DNA of 52,916 bases from Knoellia aerolata DSM 18566 (GTDB lineage: Bacteria; Actinomycetota; Actinomycetes; Actinomycetales; Dermatophilaceae), in the NCBI RefSeq assembly GCF_000768695.1, contig NZ_AVPL01000023.1, forward strand, positions 1 through 52,916. The letters run 5' to 3'. Shown one piece after another: positions 50,657 through 52,916 of the stretch (positions within the stretch are counted from its first letter, which is position 1; the number at the start of each line of letters is the position of its first letter). The position numbers were made by a program, and so were the translations under genes. Under the pieces are notes generated by a model, which saw nothing but the letters and a program-made list of their open reading frames with translations, made no database searches and was not told the DNA's origin.

Positions 50657-52669
50657 ATGAGCCGCTACCGCAGGTACGACGGCGGCGACCCGCTCGCTCC
50701 CCCGGTCGACCTCGCCGAGGCGCTCGACGCCATCGGGCAGGACGTCATGGCCGGGTCGTCGCCCGAGCGGGCGATGCGCGAGTTCCTGCGGCGCGGCGGG
50801 CAGGACCGGACCGGGCTCGACGACCTCGCGCGCCGGGTGGCCGAGCGGCGCCGGGAGATCCTCGAGCGCCACGACCTCGACGGCACGATGCGCGAGGTGC
50901 GCCGGCTCCTCGACACGGCGGTGACGGCGGAGCGCGGCCAGCTCGCCCGCGACATCACCATGGACGACGGCGACCGCGCCTTCCGCGAGCTCAGGCTCGA
51001 GAACCTCCCCACCTCCACCGCGTCCGCGGTGAGCGAGCTGTCCGACTACGACTGGCAGAGCCGCGAGGCGCGTGAGGCCTACGAGCAGATCAAGGACCTC
51101 CTCGGCCGCGAGCTCCTCGACCAGCGCTTCGCGGGGATGAAGCAGGCGCTCGAAGGCGCCACCGAGGAGGACCGCGCGGCCGTCCAGGAGATGCTCTCCG
51201 ACCTCAACGACCTGCTGGAGAAGCACGCCCGGTCCGACGGGTCCCCCGAGGCGACCGCCGAGGTCGACCGGGCCTTCGCCGAGTTCATGGACAAGCACGG
51301 CGACTTCTTCCCCGAGAACCCGCAGAACGTCGACGAGCTGGTCGACGCCCTCGCCCAGCGCGCCGCGGCCGCCCAGCGGATGCTCGCCTCGATGACGCCC
51401 GAGCAGCGCGCCGAGCTCATGGAGCTGTCCCAGCAGGCCTTCGGGTCACCGGGGCTCATGGAGCAGCTCGCGCGGATGGACGCCAACCTGCAGGCGCTGC
51501 GCCCCGGCGAGGACTGGTCGGGGTCGGAGACCTTCGAGGGCGGCGAGGGGCTCGGGCTCGGCGACGGCACGGGAGCGCTCCAGGACCTGGCCCAGCTCGA
51601 CGCTCTCGCCGACCAGCTGTCGCAGTCCTACGGCGGTGCGCGCCTCGACGACGTCGACCTCGACGCGCTCGCCCGCCAGCTCGGCGACGAGGCCGCCGTG
51701 GACGCCCGGACCCTCCAGGAGCTCGAGCGCGCGCTGCGCGACAGCGGCTACCTCAGGCGTGGCTCCGACGGCGAGCTGCGGCTCTCGCCGAAGGCGATGC
51801 GACAGCTCGGCAAGTCTCTCCTGCGCGACGTCGCGGACCGGATGAGCGGCCGCTCCGGCGCCCGGGAGACACGCACGTCGGGGCTCGCGGGTGAGCCGTC
51901 CGGCGCCACCCGGCGGTGGGAGTTCGGCGACACCGAGCCGTGGGACGTGCCGCGCACGATCACCAACGCGGTGCTGCGCGACGGCGGGTCGCCGGTGCGC
52001 CTGCGGATCGACGACGTCGAGGTCGGCGAGACCGAGGCCCGGACGCAGGCGGCGGTCGCGCTCCTCGTCGACACCTCCTTCTCGATGGCCATGGACGGCC
52101 GCTGGGTGCCGATGAAGCGCACCTCCCTCGCGCTGCACCAGCTCATCCGGTCGCGCTTCCGGGGCGACCGGCTCCAGCTCATCGGCTTCGGCCGGCACGC
52201 GGAGGTGATGGAGATCGAGCAGCTCACCGCGCTCGATGCGCGCTGGGCCAAGGGCACGAACCTGCACCACGCGCTGCTGCTGGCCAACCGGTTCTTCCGC
52301 CAGCACCCGAACGCCCAGCCGGTGCTCCTCGTCGTCACCGACGGCGAGCCGACCGCCCACCTCGAGCCCGACGGCGAGGTCTGGTTCGCCTACCCGCCCG
52401 ACCCGGTGACGATCGCCCACACCGTCCGCGAGCTCGACGGGTCGGCACGGCTCGGGGCGCAGGTGACGTTCTTCCGGCTCGGCGAGGACCCCGGCCTGGC
52501 CCGCTTCATCGACTCGATGGCCCGGCGGGCGGGCGGTCGGATGGTCAGCCCCGAGCTCGACGACCTCGGCGTCGCGGTGGTCGGGTCCTACCTCGGCTCA
52601 CGCGGGCCGGGCACCTCCTACCGTGACCACTTCGCCGACTGGCCGGGAGGCCGCGGCTTCTGGGCCTGA
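50657..52669 (+). CDS. VWA domain protein (Rv0959 type)
   Basis: 670 aa cytoplasmic protein, partner of the ATPase. N-terminal 450 residues are mostly charged helices (LARDITMDDGDRAFRELRLENLP and similar, in part) and include SQQAFGSPGLMEQLARMDANLQ. The VWA domain is C-terminal: ALLVDTSFSMAMDGRW with MIDAS Asp about 472, IGFGRHAEVMEIEQL, GTNLHHALLLANRFF and VVTDGEPTAHLEPDG. It ends GRGFWA. Such pairs remodel or metallate target complexes; no target is linked here. Confidence 0.92.
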   Translation: MSRYRRYDGGDPLAPPVDLAEALDAIGQDVMAGSSPERAMREFLRRGGQDRTGLDDLARRVAERRREILERHDLDGTMREVRRLLDTAVTAERGQLARDITMDDGDRAFRELRLENLPTSTASAVSELSDYDWQSREAREAYEQIKDLLGRELLDQRFAGMKQALEGATEEDRAAVQEMLSDLNDLLEKHARSDGSPEATAEVDRAFAEFMDKHGDFFPENPQNVDELVDALAQRAAAAQRMLASMTPEQRAELMELSQQAFGSPGLMEQLARMDANLQALRPGEDWSGSETFEGGEGLGLGDGTGALQDLAQLDALADQLSQSYGGARLDDVDLDALARQLGDEAAVDARTLQELERALRDSGYLRRGSDGELRLSPKAMRQLGKSLLRDVADRMSGRSGARETRTSGLAGEPSGATRRWEFGDTEPWDVPRTITNAVLRDGGSPVRLRIDDVEVGETEARTQAAVALLVDTSFSMAMDGRWVPMKRTSLALHQLIRSRFRGDRLQLIGFGRHAEVMEIEQLTALDARWAKGTNLHHALLLANRFFRQHPNAQPVLLVVTDGEPTAHLEPDGEVWFAYPPDPVTIAHTVRELDGSARLGAQVTFFRLGEDPGLARFIDSMARRAGGRMVSPELDDLGVAVVGSYLGSRGPGTSYRDHFADWPGGRGFWA

Positions 52670-52753
52670 CCCGGCTCCCGGCCGGGGCCCCTCGGGACAC
52701 CGGTGCCTCGGTTAGGGTTCTGACGAGTTCACCGCCACGGGGAAGGCAACGCA
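52670..52753 (+). promoter_or_regulatory. intergenic promoter region before the last gene
   Basis: After the VWA stop a weak GC hairpin (CCGGCC/GGCCCC) appears, then TAGGGT at 52713-52718 as a possible -10 and GGGGAAGG at 52739-52746 as ribosome-binding site. Confidence 0.45.
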
Positions 52754-52916
52754 TTGAGCGACCAGGGTTGGACCGCACCCGGTCAGGGTTCCGGACGCCC
52801 GGACCAGGGGCCGCCGCCTGCCGGCGGGTATGCCGGCCGGCCCGGTCCCCCGGCCCCGCAGGGTCCGCAGTCCCCCCAGACCCCCCAGGCCCCGCCGCCG
52901 TCCCGCTACGTCCCCC
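52754..52916 (+). CDS. Pro/Gly/Gln-rich N-terminus of an unidentified protein, 3' end outside window
   Basis: An open frame from TTG at 52754, 7 bases after GGGGAAGG, reads SDQGWTAPGQGSGRPDQGPP and on through Gly/Pro/Gln-rich sequence to the window end (54 codons). Such tails often stand at the cytoplasmic N-terminus of actinobacterial membrane proteins. Nothing more can be named. A GTATGCCG motif lies in it (52828-52835, Tyr-Ala). Confidence 0.6.
   Translation, partial: MSDQGWTAPGQGSGRPDQGPPPAGGYAGRPGPPAPQGPQSPQTPQAPPPSRYVP

Overview
The window reads as a chromosomal segment of a very GC-rich actinobacterium. Coding is dense, GTG starts are common, many genes follow a TANNNT box with no ribosome-binding site, and the gene set is typically actinobacterial: LCP protein, AccD5/AccE/AccA3-type acyl-CoA carboxylase, LpdA-type flavoprotein, F420-type LLM oxidoreductase, Rv0958/Rv0959-like pair. 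A member of Micrococcales, perhaps Intrasporangiaceae, is my best guess; this is inference from style, not a database result. I recognised no tRNA, rRNA, IS element, prophage or CRISPR array.

Backbone: from memory of gene orders, the core genes run parallel to the Mycobacterium tuberculosis Rv3267-Rv3308 interval and the Streptomyces cya-birA-pccB-pccE-maf-accA2 neighbourhood. Here these are LCP protein (1-1096), fadE25-like (1107-2285), purE/purK (6172-7883), GtrA (7964-8491), class III adenylate cyclase (10443-11510), birA (11537-12271) divergent from accD and accE (12323-14175), maf (19867-20547), accA (36210-37994), lpdA (39663-41081), pnp and pmmB (41110-43670). Other genes lie as islands between these anchors.

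Islands: (i) 2367-6064, acyltransferase-3/SGNH protein, LLM oxidoreductase, CoA-binding protein; (ii) 8527-10413, intergenic repeats and an OmpR-type two-component system; (iii) 14163-19870, 65-bp repeats, MOSC protein, DUF559-type protein, DUF885 hydrolase with a poly-Ser head, Na+/H+ antiporter with a UBP zinc finger; (iv) 20617-24109, a LiuR-like MerR regulator with an acyl-CoA dehydrogenase and a carboxyltransferase behind a 16-bp perfect palindrome; (v) 24110-26488, a structured non-coding stretch and a second two-component system; (vi) 26511-33794, PfkB kinase, then a Ser/Thr kinase and HTH regulator divergent from a secreted VWA protein, MoxR ATPase and CoxE-like VWA protein; (vii) 33817-36182, aldo/keto reductase, EamA transporter and divergent MarR regulator with twin operators.

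The right part is a nucleoside-catabolism block. PNP releases (deoxy)ribose-1-phosphate, the phospho-sugar mutase can convert it to the 5-phosphate, DeoC cleaves deoxyribose-5-phosphate, and an aldehyde dehydrogenase next to a truncated, active-site-less partner can oxidise the acetaldehyde; a uridine-kinase-like protein follows. The window ends with a second MoxR/VWA pair and the first codons of a Pro-rich protein.

The most unusual signals are at DNA level. The 8-mer GTATGCCG occurs 33 times by hand count (about 2 expected from base composition) on both strands, in all reading frames and between genes. A composite intergenic repeat, CCCAACTC(A/G)CCAATTCCCC plus in some copies GTATGCCGTCCGC, occurs at three loci. 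A nested inverted repeat lies at 24312-24352.
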